NCBI GenBank assembly: GCA_910584785.1
Contig: CAJUDX010000042.1
Location: 1-27,323, forward strand
Length of the DNA stretch: 27,323 nucleotides
DNA from: an uncultured Lachnospiraceae bacterium
GTDB lineage: Bacteria > Bacillota > Clostridia > Lachnospirales > Lachnospiraceae
Direction: 5' to 3'
Positions 1 through 7,372 of this stretch are shown here, piece after piece. Within the stretch, counting starts at the first letter, position 1. The number at the start of each line of letters is the position of its first letter. The position numbers were made by a program, and so were the translations under genes. Under the pieces are notes generated by a model. The model was not told the origin of the DNA, made no database searches, and saw only the letters and a program-made list of their open reading frames with translations.

Positions 1-1
1 T

Positions 2-916
2 TTATCGGAAATTGAGACTTTTTTAATGATTGTTAAAACAAAGAATATTACCAAGACAGCAGATAATCTGTTCCTATCTCAGCCTACGGTAAGCCACCGG
101 TTAAAACTTCTGGAGGATGAACTGGGCGTTAAGCTGATTACCAGGAAAAAGGGGTATAAGCAGATTGAACTGACGACATGGGGAGAGGAATTTATTCCGA
201 TTGCTGAGCGGTGGATTTCCGTCTGGCAGGAGATGCAGCTATTAAAAGAAGGGCGGGAAAAGCTGTACCTGACGATAGGGTGTACAGATACCTTAAATAG
301 CGCTATGTTTTTTGATTTATATAAGCAGATGCTGGAGGAAAATGAAGATGAACATATGATGAATCTCCGGGTAAAAACGCATTATTCCCGTGAGATTTAT
401 GGATTATTGGAAAATCACGATATTCACCTGGGGTTTGTGCACCATCATCTGCATTTTAAGAATGTAATTGCAGAGCCTATTTTACAGGAAAAGATGTATA
501 TTTTGCAGTCTGAAGGGTCTGAATTGTTAAAGCCGGTGCTCCATACCGATGAGCTGGATTTGGAGAGGGAGATTTTTTTTAGCTGGGAGGTCAATTATCA
601 GATTTGGCATAACCAGTGGGTAAGCCGGGAAAAAAGCCCGCGGATGGAGGTCGATACTTTTGAACTTCTGTTCCATCTATTATCAAAAGAAAATATGTGG
701 TCGATTGTCCCGGCTTCGGTGGCGGAACGGATTCAGGATCTTCGCACGGTTTATGTCAGCGAAATCGGAAATAAACAACAGCCGCCAAAGCGGGTAACTT
801 ATAAGGTAAAACATAAATACCCCAATGAAGCAACGCTAAAAGCAGTGACAAGGTTTGAGGAAAAACTGGACGCTTATTTGCAGAAGAAGGATTGGGGATA
901 TTTGGGAAGAGGGTAA
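2..916 (+). CDS. LysR-family transcriptional regulator, 5' end cut by window edge
   Basis: The first ATG in this frame is at 26, but the frame stays open to base 2, and the extra residues (LSEIETFL before MIVKTKNITKTADNL) complete the first helix of a LysR winged helix-turn-helix. The real start therefore lies just outside the window, and 304 residues are visible. The HTH recognition region reads TADNLFLSQPTVSHRLKLLE followed by DELGVKLITR, which is classical LysR. The rest is a periplasmic-binding-protein-like effector domain, starting near LYLTIGCTDTLNS. It is codirectional with the pxp-like genes 195 bases downstream, so it is a plausible activator of that run and its effector could be the imported substrate (inference). 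Family assignment is secure; the ligand is unknown. Confidence 0.93.
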   Translation, partial: LSEIETFLMIVKTKNITKTADNLFLSQPTVSHRLKLLEDELGVKLITRKKGYKQIELTTWGEEFIPIAERWISVWQEMQLLKEGREKLYLTIGCTDTLNSAMFFDLYKQMLEENEDEHMMNLRVKTHYSREIYGLLENHDIHLGFVHHHLHFKNVIAEPILQEKMYILQSEGSELLKPVLHTDELDLEREIFFSWEVNYQIWHNQWVSREKSPRMEVDTFELLFHLLSKENMWSIVPASVAERIQDLRTVYVSEIGNKQQPPKRVTYKVKHKYPNEATLKAVTRFEEKLDAYLQKKDWGYLGRG

Positions 917-922
917 AGGAGA

Positions 923-958
923 AATGGGTTGTTGCGCTAATCAGCGCAGCAGCCCATT
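923..958. other. 16-bp stem-loop after the LysR gene
   Basis: Two 16-base arms (923-938 and 943-958) pair around the loop AATC, with two G-U pairs when read as + strand RNA. It sits 6 bases after the LysR stop codon. No U tract follows, so it is not a textbook intrinsic terminator. It could still end or stabilise the regulator transcript. Confidence 0.55.
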
Positions 959-990
959 ATGCATGAAATCTCACCCCTTTAAATATAGAA

Positions 991-1056
991 ATTATTAATA
1001 TATTTAAAATAAATAATTCATTTTTCTAAATAATTATTTTGTGTTAAACTGATCTT
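991..1056 (+). promoter_or_regulatory. AT-rich control region upstream of pxpB with candidate promoter
   Basis: The 195-base gap between the LysR gene and pxpB contains a very AT-rich stretch. The 9-mer TAAATAATT occurs twice in direct orientation, 17 bases apart (1010-1018 and 1027-1035), and an imperfect dyad spans 991-1017 (ATTATTAAT against ATAAATAAT). A possible extended -10, TGTTAAACT, lies at 1042-1050 without a good -35, the layout expected of an activator-dependent promoter. The repeats may be LysR contact sites, but low base complexity makes chance likely. Confidence 0.35.
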
Positions 1057-1110
1057 AGTTAAAAATTAGTCAGGAAAAGTGATAGGAAAAATAAACAAAA
1101 GGAGGGGCAC

Positions 1111-1839
1111 ATGGAGGCAAAATTTTTATTGACCGGGGATTGTTCTCTTTCGGTACAAATGGGGGAGGAGATTAGCCTTGCTGTGAACCAGCGGGTGAGA
1201 ATGCTGTTTCTCAATCTGACAACCTGTCCCATTGAGGGCGTCAGGGAAATGGTTCCCACCTATGCGTCGCTGATGATTCATTATCAGCCGGAGGTTTTAC
1301 GGTTCGAAGTGCTGAAAGCAGAGATTGTAAAACGTCTTGATCATCTGGATTCAGCAGAAAAAGAAAGCCGTATGGTTAAGGAGATTCCCATCTGCTACGG
1401 CGGAGAGTTGGGACCGGATTTGGAGAATTGCGCCGCATTTGAAAAGGTGTCGGTTGAGGAGTTTATCCGTATGCATTCCCAACACGAATACTATTCGTAT
1501 ATGCTGGGCTTTGCGCCTGGACATGCCTATATGGCCCGCTTTGAAGAGCCGTTTCATTTTAAGCGCAGGGAATCACCCAGGGTAAGGATTTCCGGCGGAT
1601 CGATTGTCGTTCAGCTGAATCTTTCGAATTTAATTCCCTTTGATCAGCCCTGCGGCTGGAATATAGTCGGTGCCACACCGCTGACCATCTGCGATTACCA
1701 GAAGGAAGATCCGTTTTTAGTTCATGCAGGGGACTGGGTAAAGTATGTTCCTGTATCACGAAAAGAATTTGATGCCATCAAAGAAGAGGTAAAACGGGGC
1801 ATGTATCGTCTGCGCACCTATGAAAGGACGGTGAAGTAA
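1111..1839 (+). CDS. pxpB: 5-oxoprolinase subunit B-like protein (PxpB/KipI family), divergent
   Basis: The 242-residue product belongs to the KipI/allophanate hydrolase subunit 1 family. In characterised bacteria PxpB acts with PxpC and PxpA in ATP-dependent cleavage of 5-oxoproline to glutamate in the cytoplasm. Family signs are IPICYGGELGPDLE at 92-105, the GFxPG turn at 133-137, PRVRISGG at 156-163 and WNIVGATPL near 183-191. Several usual motifs are changed: the turn continues HAYM where FPYL-like residues are common, the GxQTGIYP segment is replaced by VQLNLSNLIP, and the usual GGW is CGW at 181-183. The start is supported by an AGGAGG-type site eight bases upstream. It overlaps pxpC by one base (TAATG), so the two are translationally coupled. 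The family is clear; the substrate of this variant is not. Confidence 0.88.
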   Translation: MEAKFLLTGDCSLSVQMGEEISLAVNQRVRMLFLNLTTCPIEGVREMVPTYASLMIHYQPEVLRFEVLKAEIVKRLDHLDSAEKESRMVKEIPICYGGELGPDLENCAAFEKVSVEEFIRMHSQHEYYSYMLGFAPGHAYMARFEEPFHFKRRESPRVRISGGSIVVQLNLSNLIPFDQPCGWNIVGATPLTICDYQKEDPFLVHAGDWVKYVPVSRKEFDAIKEEVKRGMYRLRTYERTVK

Positions 1840-2789
1840 TGGGAATCGTAGTGGAAACTCCTGGAATTTTAACAACCGTGCAGGATGAGGGGCGGTTTGG
1901 CTATCAGCAGTTTGGCGTATCTCCGGCAGGGCCGATGGATTCGACCTCGTTTTCTCTTGCTAATCTTTTAGTGGGAAATCCGCGGAGGGAAGGGCTTTTG
2001 GAACTGACCTTTTCCGGGCCAACCCTGAAATTTACTGAGGATAATGTAATTGCCGTTACAGGCGGAGACATGTCGCCCAGCTTAAATAGCCAGCCCATCC
2101 CCATGTATCAGGCTGTGGCGGTTAACCAGGGCGATGTGCTTTCCTTTGGAATGATGAAGGGAAAAGGAACCCGTGCCTATCTGGCCTTTGCCGGCGGGCT
2201 GGATATTCCGCTGGTGATGGGGAGCAAGTCCACCTTAATGCGGAATGTATTGGGTGGAATGAACGGAAGGAAACTGGAAGCCGGAGATAAAATCGATTTT
2301 GTTCATCCAAGGAAAACCTTGCCGGATATGGAAGATCGAAGGCTGGTTCCAGCAGAGTTTGGGGAAAGGGAAATTGTACTGCGTGTTGTCACCGGGCCGC
2401 AGGATACGGATTTTTCCGTTGAGGAGCTGCGGAGATTTTTCTGGTACGATGCAGAAATTACCAATGAATTTGATCGGATGGGCTGCCGCTTAAAGCGGGA
2501 AGAGCCACTAAAGCATCTTGGCGATGGGAATATTATTACAGATGGTATTGCCTTTGGCTCTATCCAGGTGCCTCCCAATGGTCAGCCGATTATTATGCTG
2601 GCGGATCGGCAGAGCACGGGCGGCTATTCAAAAATCGGGACCGTGATCAGCGTGGACTTGCCGAAATTAACACAGAGCATGGCTGGAAGCAGGGTGCGTT
2701 TTGTCCGGGTGAGCCTGGAACTGGCACAGGAATTATACCTTAGGCGCTGGGAACAGTTTAACCGCCTGGAAAAGCGCTGGGGTGTTTAA
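1839..2789 (+). CDS. pxpC: 5-oxoprolinase subunit C-like protein (PxpC/KipA family)
   Basis: This 316-residue protein has the KipA/allophanate hydrolase subunit 2 layout: an N-terminal segment GILTTVQDEGRFGYQQFGVS, then AGPMDS, a central YLAFAGGLDIP motif and GGMNGRKLEAGD. These are the conserved family landmarks and the length is typical. PxpC is the partner of PxpB in the 5-oxoprolinase complex, which uses ATP to open the lactam ring. Its ATG uses the last base of the pxpB stop codon, the coupling usually seen for subunits made in equal amounts. It is better conserved than PxpA and PxpB of the same cluster. A 72-base gap with no terminator leads to pxpA. Confidence 0.92.
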   Translation: MGIVVETPGILTTVQDEGRFGYQQFGVSPAGPMDSTSFSLANLLVGNPRREGLLELTFSGPTLKFTEDNVIAVTGGDMSPSLNSQPIPMYQAVAVNQGDVLSFGMMKGKGTRAYLAFAGGLDIPLVMGSKSTLMRNVLGGMNGRKLEAGDKIDFVHPRKTLPDMEDRRLVPAEFGEREIVLRVVTGPQDTDFSVEELRRFFWYDAEITNEFDRMGCRLKREEPLKHLGDGNIITDGIAFGSIQVPPNGQPIIMLADRQSTGGYSKIGTVISVDLPKLTQSMAGSRVRFVRVSLELAQELYLRRWEQFNRLEKRWGV

Positions 2790-2861
2790 TGATAAAATGA
2801 ACGTAACAGCGGGCAGATACCTGGCTGAATACGAATAGAAGGAGAAAGGAAGGAAAGGAAA

Positions 2862-3617
2862 ATGTTTCAAATTGACTTAAACAGCGATATGGGGGAGAGT
2901 TTTGGCGCGTACAAGCTTGGGGGCGATGAAGAGATTATTCAGTATGTGACAACGGCAAATGTGGCCTGCGGCTGGCATGCCGGTGATCCCATGGTAATGG
3001 ATAAGGTCGTCCGCATGGCAAAGGAGCGTGGGGTAAGGGTTGGCGCGCATCCTGGTTATCCTGATTTATTGGGCTTTGGACGGAGAAAAATGGCGCTTTC
3101 CTATCAGGAAGTAAAAAATTATGTGAAGTATCAGATTGGGGCCTTGGCTGCATTTACACAGAGCTGCGGGATGAAATTACAGCACGTTGCCCCGCACGGC
3201 GCTATGGGAAACCAATGCCAGTATGATGAGGAAATTTCTTCTGCGATTGTGGAAGCCGTCTGTGACTACGATAAGGATTTAATGATTTATTATTGTGCCG
3301 GGGCAGTGCTGGGAAAGATTGCCGAGAGCAGGGGGTTGCGTGTCGCTTCGGAAATCTTTGCCGATCGGTCTTATATGGATGATTTGTCGCTTGTTCCACG
3401 GAAAATGGAAGGTTCAATGATCACAGATGAAGATGTGGCGATCCGCCGCTGTATTCGAATGATTAAAGAGGGAAAGGTTACATCCATTAACGGAAAGGAT
3501 CTGGATATTCAGGGAGATACCCTGTGCGTTCACGGCGACGGGCCCAAGGCACTTGCTTTTGTTCAGAGGATTCGTGAGGCCTTTACACAGGAAGGTATTG
3601 TGATTAAGGCATTGTAG
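2862..3617 (+). CDS. pxpA: 5-oxoprolinase subunit A-like protein (PxpA, LamB/YcsF family), divergent
   Basis: The 251-residue product is a LamB/YcsF family protein with the expected order of motifs: DLNSDMGESFG at 6-16, ANVACGWHAGDP at 32-43, GAHPGYPDLLGFGRR at 61-75, EIFADRSY at 164-171 and LCVHGDGP near the end. In studied systems PxpA completes the PxpABC 5-oxoprolinase. Departures from the usual sequence are visible: VKPHGALYN is replaced by VAPHGAMGN at 109-117, CGFHAGDP has Trp for Phe, and the usual DGxLVPR reads DDLSLVPR. The start has a purine-rich ribosome site (AAGGAAAGGAAA) just upstream. Ring-opening hydrolase activity is a family inference; the exact lactam is uncertain. Confidence 0.9.
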   Translation: MFQIDLNSDMGESFGAYKLGGDEEIIQYVTTANVACGWHAGDPMVMDKVVRMAKERGVRVGAHPGYPDLLGFGRRKMALSYQEVKNYVKYQIGALAAFTQSCGMKLQHVAPHGAMGNQCQYDEEISSAIVEAVCDYDKDLMIYYCAGAVLGKIAESRGLRVASEIFADRSYMDDLSLVPRKMEGSMITDEDVAIRRCIRMIKEGKVTSINGKDLDIQGDTLCVHGDGPKALAFVQRIREAFTQEGIVIKAL

Positions 3618-3686
3618 GACAAGGGAGATGCGGCAAAATACTTAACTTGAACAATGAAAAATTACATAAGCAGAATGGAGGATATC

Positions 3687-5039
3687 ATGGGAAAAGCGGG
3701 AGAGAAGGCGTCCATGTCAGTCGTTAAAAAGATGATGCTTGCCCTGGCGGGGGGATTGGCTGTAGGGATTGGATTTTTACTTTTGCGGGAACAGCTAATG
3801 GCATCGGGACATGAGGGAACCTGGACGTTAATCAATAAGCTGCTGTTTCAGGATATTACGGTGGCGGACGGTGTGGGAGCTGTCGGAATCTTTTATATCG
3901 TCGGACAGATTTTTATGCGGGGACTTCAGCTGGCCATTGTGCCGCTGGTGCTGGTGTCCTTAAGTCTGGCTATGTGCAGTATTTCCAATTCGACAAAACT
4001 GGGACGGATTGCCGGAAGAAGTCTTGGAGGATTCTTTGCCTTTTATGTGTGCGGTGCTTTCTTTGGGTGTGCGATTGCCTATTTGGTGAAATCGCTGGGG
4101 CTGTTTAATGTCACCCTTCCCAGTGAGGCGGTAATGGAAACACAGACCATTGATGCATTTAACCCTCTGGCGGTTGTGGTTAATGCTGTTCCGTCCAATA
4201 TCACAGAGGCTTTCCGCACAAATAACAGTATACTTGCGGTTGTCGTTGTGGCGATTGGGATTGGACTTTGTTTAAATCAGCTTGGGGAGAAGGCTGAGCC
4301 GTTAAAGAAGGTATTGGAGAGCGCCAATGAAGTGATTCAGCTTTATCTTACCTTTTTAATTAATAAAGTAGGTCCAATTGCCATTTTCTGTCTGATTTCC
4401 AGAACCTTTGCGATTTACGGCATTGAATATCTGGCACCGGCTGCGGCCTATGTGGTTTCCGCTATGCTGACGCTGTTTGTTCTGACAGCAACGATTTATC
4501 CGGTGGGAATTTATTTAAGCACAGGTTTAAATCCCATGAAGTTTTTAAAGAAGATTGCCAAGGTCGGTGTGTTTGGATTCTCAACCAATTCTTCTGCGGC
4601 CTGTCTGCCCTTAAATACAAGGACCTGTATCGACGAACTCGGATGCAGTGAGGAAATTACCAGCTTTGTCCTTCCCACAGGTATGACAATTAATATGAAC
4701 GGAATCACCGTAATGCACATGTTTGCCGTAACCTTTATTGCGACCTCTGCCGGCATCAATGTGCGCCCGGCAGATTTGATAGTCATGGCATTTTTATCCA
4801 TCTGTGCATCTGCTGGGACCCCGGCGATTCCTATAGCCGGAACCACAATGATCTTTACGGTATTATCAGGTATGGGCTGGACAACTGAGGCCTGCTTAAT
4901 CGGTTATGCACTGGTGGTTGCCATTAACCGTCCGGTGGAAATGGCTCTTCTTCCATTAAATGTTATTGGTGATGCGGCGACAAACGTTATCGTTAACGCG
5001 AAAGAAAAAGAAATTGACCAGACGCGCTATAATCAGTAA
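3687..5039 (+). CDS. DAACS-family dicarboxylate/amino acid:cation symporter with altered binding residues
   Basis: The ATG at 3687 is chosen over those at 3654 and 3675 because TGGAGG sits five bases upstream of it. The 450-residue membrane protein has the eight-helix, two-hairpin pattern of the GltPh/DctA family: FSTNSSAACLPLN is the HP1 serine-rich loop, TINMNGI the TM7 motif, SAGTPAIPIAG the HP2 tip and VIGDAATNVIV the TM8 end. Against GltPh, from memory of its numbering, TM7 NMDGT is NMNGI (the Asp312 position is Asn338), Asp394 is Glu418, Arg397 is Leu421 and Thr398 is Leu422, while Asn401 and Asp405 are kept as Asn425 and Asp429. Loss of the Arg that holds an acidic side chain argues against an aspartate/glutamate transporter. 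It lies 69 bases after pxpA and probably imports the substrate of that enzyme. Confidence 0.85.
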   Translation: MGKAGEKASMSVVKKMMLALAGGLAVGIGFLLLREQLMASGHEGTWTLINKLLFQDITVADGVGAVGIFYIVGQIFMRGLQLAIVPLVLVSLSLAMCSISNSTKLGRIAGRSLGGFFAFYVCGAFFGCAIAYLVKSLGLFNVTLPSEAVMETQTIDAFNPLAVVVNAVPSNITEAFRTNNSILAVVVVAIGIGLCLNQLGEKAEPLKKVLESANEVIQLYLTFLINKVGPIAIFCLISRTFAIYGIEYLAPAAAYVVSAMLTLFVLTATIYPVGIYLSTGLNPMKFLKKIAKVGVFGFSTNSSAACLPLNTRTCIDELGCSEEITSFVLPTGMTINMNGITVMHMFAVTFIATSAGINVRPADLIVMAFLSICASAGTPAIPIAGTTMIFTVLSGMGWTTEACLIGYALVVAINRPVEMALLPLNVIGDAATNVIVNAKEKEIDQTRYNQ

Positions 5040-5137
5040 AATAAACTAAAATAATATGGAGATAAGGAAGATGCGGAGCGGACATTGTGCCCTTTGGGTA
5101 TTCTGAATTTCCTTTGACTTAACACAGGAGGATGAAG

Positions 5138-6097
5138 ATGAAAATTGTAGTATTGGATGGATATACCTTAAATCCCGGAGATATTACCTGGGATGGGCTT
5201 AAAGCCCTTGGCGATATTACCGTGTATGACCGCACAAAACCGGAGGATGTCATTGCCCGGATTGGAGATGCCCAAGCAGTGTATACAAATAAAACGCCGC
5301 TGACAAAAGAGGTGTTTGATGCCTGTTCCAATCTCCGTTTTATTGGCGTGTTAGCAACCGGTTATAACGTGGTGGATACAGCAGCGGCAAAGGAAAAGCA
5401 CATTACTGTGACAAATATTCCAACTTATGGGACGGCAGCAGTGGCACAGTTTGCTATCGCCCTTCTTCTGGAACTCTGCCACCATATCGGCGAACATTCT
5501 GCTTCGGTGCTTCGGGGTGAGTGGAGCAGCAATCCAGACTGGTGCTATTGGAATTATCCGCTGGTGGAGCTGGCAGGCAAGACGATGGGGATTATCGGCT
5601 TTGGGCGGATTGGTCAGGAAACCGGGCGGATTGCCCAGGCCCTGGGAATGAAGGTGATGGCCTACGATGAATTTAAGCACCTGGAGCTGGAAAGTGAAAC
5701 CTGTCAATATACGGATTTGGATACCTTGCTGGCGATGTCAGATGTGATTAGCCTTCACTGTCCGCTTTTTCCGGCGACACAGGGAATTATTAACCGGAAA
5801 AGCATTGCTAAAATGAAAACAGGGGTGATGCTGATTAACTGTTCCCGCGGACCTTTGGTCGTGGAAGAGGATCTCTGTGAGGCATTAAACAGCGGTAAGG
5901 TAGCCGGAGCAGCACTGGATGTCGTTTCCACAGAGCCAATCCGTGAGGATAATCCGTTGCTTGGCGCAAAGAATGTGATTCTTACGCCGCACATTGCCTG
6001 GGCTCCCAAGGAATCCCGGCTGCGTTTAATGCAGATAGCGGTGGATAATCTGCGCGGTTTTATTGAAGGAAATCTTCAGAATGTTGTAAACCCGTAA
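5138..6097 (+). CDS. D-2-hydroxyacid dehydrogenase, glycerate dehydrogenase/hydroxypyruvate reductase type
   Basis: The start at 5138 is preferred over 5132 because AGGAGG (5126-5131) is then six bases away; the product has 319 residues. It is a cytoplasmic NAD(P)-dependent oxidoreductase that interconverts 2-oxo acids and D-2-hydroxy acids. The N-terminus MKIVVLDGYTLNPGDITWDG is typical of hydroxypyruvate reductase-like members. The Rossmann motif GFGRIG is at 154-159, and the catalytic Arg, Glu and His are visible as R237 (NCSRGPLV), E266 (STEP) and H285 (TPHIAW). It follows the symporter by 98 bases in a run with the pxp genes, so its natural 2-oxo or hydroxy acid may be linked to that pathway (inference). 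Confidence 0.9.
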   Translation: MKIVVLDGYTLNPGDITWDGLKALGDITVYDRTKPEDVIARIGDAQAVYTNKTPLTKEVFDACSNLRFIGVLATGYNVVDTAAAKEKHITVTNIPTYGTAAVAQFAIALLLELCHHIGEHSASVLRGEWSSNPDWCYWNYPLVELAGKTMGIIGFGRIGQETGRIAQALGMKVMAYDEFKHLELESETCQYTDLDTLLAMSDVISLHCPLFPATQGIINRKSIAKMKTGVMLINCSRGPLVVEEDLCEALNSGKVAGAALDVVSTEPIREDNPLLGAKNVILTPHIAWAPKESRLRLMQIAVDNLRGFIEGNLQNVVNP

Positions 6098-6110
6098 ATT
6101 TACGCGGTTT
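6088..6110. other. Intercistronic stem-loop overlapping the dehydrogenase stop codon
   Basis: A perfect 12-base palindrome CGTAAATTTACG (6093-6104) contains the stop codon and is extended by AAACC and GGTTT arms with one bulged C. No U run follows. It may tune mRNA stability between the dehydrogenase and exporter cistrons, or be a weak transcription pause. Confidence 0.45.
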
Positions 6111-6147
6111 ATGGGCTGAAAAAAGGCGTTTGCGGCAGGAGGAATTT

Positions 6148-6906
6148 ATGGTGGAGGAGCAAAGAGAATATCTGGATTTATTTCTTTCCCTGGGAAAGGC
6201 TATGTTGGAATCAGGGGCGGAAATATTCCGTGTGGAAGATACGATTTCCCGGCTGTTTCAGGCCTATGGGATGAATGATTTAGAAATTTTTGCCATACGT
6301 TCGCTGATTGTCGTAAGCGCCAGGGATGGACAGGGACATTCCTATACAAGTACAAAGCGCATTTATGAGGTGGGAATCCATATGGGAAGGCTGGAGGAGT
6401 TAAATCAGCTTTCCCGCTGGATTTGCGCTCAGCGACCGGATGCGCAGGAGATTAACCGGCGTTTTCAGGCATGCATCAGGGCAGAAAGTCTGAGTGCCAG
6501 GGAAAGTTTGTTTGGCTATATGCTGGCGGCATTCTCCTTTTCCTGTTTTTTTGGCGGCAGGTTGCGGGACGGGGCTGGCGGGGCTTTTTTGGGGCTGCTG
6601 TTATTTTTTATGGATCGCCGTCTTGCGCCAAAATGTCCGCAGCGCCTGGTTTACATTGTTTTTGCCTCAATGGTTTTGGGCAGTTTTGCGATGCTTCTGG
6701 GTTGTCTGCCTCTGGAATTTCAGCCGGATAAAATGATGATTGGCACCATTATGCTGCTGATTCCCGGAATGGCTTTTATGAATTCCATGCGGGACATGCT
6801 GAGTAATAATGAGATTAACGGACTGTTCAGCTGTCTGGATACCTTGCTGACAGCCGGGGCAATTGCCATAGGCTTTGTAGTGCCGCTGCTGATAGGAGGC
6901 GCATAG
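6148..6906 (+). CDS. ThrE/YjjP-type exporter subunit, N-terminal domain (DUF1212)
   Basis: The ATG at 6148 has AGGAGG (6137-6142) five bases upstream; a TTG at 6130 is less likely. The 252-residue product begins with a soluble conserved region containing ESGAEIFRVEDTISRL, the signature of the threonine/serine exporter N-terminal domain, followed by about five hydrophobic helices from residue 115 on. In Corynebacterium ThrE this domain is fused to the partner; in Escherichia coli YjjP works with YjjB, a pair linked to succinate export. Here the partner is the next gene, four bases away. Export of an amino acid or dicarboxylate produced by the upstream enzymes is inferred. Family secure, cargo unknown. 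Confidence 0.88.
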   Translation: MVEEQREYLDLFLSLGKAMLESGAEIFRVEDTISRLFQAYGMNDLEIFAIRSLIVVSARDGQGHSYTSTKRIYEVGIHMGRLEELNQLSRWICAQRPDAQEINRRFQACIRAESLSARESLFGYMLAAFSFSCFFGGRLRDGAGGAFLGLLLFFMDRRLAPKCPQRLVYIVFASMVLGSFAMLLGCLPLEFQPDKMMIGTIMLLIPGMAFMNSMRDMLSNNEINGLFSCLDTLLTAGAIAIGFVVPLLIGGA

Positions 6907-6910
6907 AACA

Positions 6911-7345
6911 ATGCAGTTTACGGATTTGCTGACAGAAGTGCTGGTGACGGCGTTAGGGTCCCTGGCATTTGGAATTGTGTATAAAGTAAAAAGGAACCGG
7001 CTTCCCGCTGTAGCTGCGGGAGGAGGGATCGGATGGATGATTTACCGCCTTTTGTTTCTGGCAATGGAAAATATCTTTTTAAGCAATATGGGAGCAACCC
7101 TGTTTGCCACCGTTTATTCGGAAATGCTGGCAAGAAAGAAAAAAGCGCCGGTTGTCGTATTCCTCCTTCCCTGCCTGATTCCCCTGGTGCCGGGAGGCGG
7201 CCTGTACTACGCCATGAGCTGGATGGTGCGCAGAGATGTGCAGCAGGCAATGTCTTATCTGGGCAAAGCCTGCGAAGCTGCACTTGGCATTGCTGCGGGT
7301 ATTCTTCTGGTATCGGTGATTATTCACCGCAATCGTACGGCATAG
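6911..7345 (+). CDS. ThrE/YjjB-type exporter subunit, C-terminal domain (DUF3815)
   Basis: This 144-residue hydrophobic protein with about four membrane segments matches the small partner of split ThrE-type exporters. The motif LIPLVPGGGLYYAMSWMV at about 95-112 is the family hallmark. It begins four bases after the larger subunit ends, and its ribosome site (GGAGG) lies inside the preceding gene, so the two are expected to be made together and to form one membrane complex. It is the last gene of the + strand run; only 27 bases separate it from the convergent CYTH gene and no clear terminator is seen between them. Confidence 0.87.
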   Translation: MQFTDLLTEVLVTALGSLAFGIVYKVKRNRLPAVAAGGGIGWMIYRLLFLAMENIFLSNMGATLFATVYSEMLARKKKAPVVVFLLPCLIPLVPGGGLYYAMSWMVRRDVQQAMSYLGKACEAALGIAAGILLVSVIIHRNRTA

Positions 7346-7372
7346 CCTTTGCCGCTGTTGATTCTCTTTTTT

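Noticed and set aside
5056..5106. 16-codon open frame between the symporter and dehydrogenase genes
   Set aside because: It is too short, without clear ribosome site or recognisable leader-peptide features.
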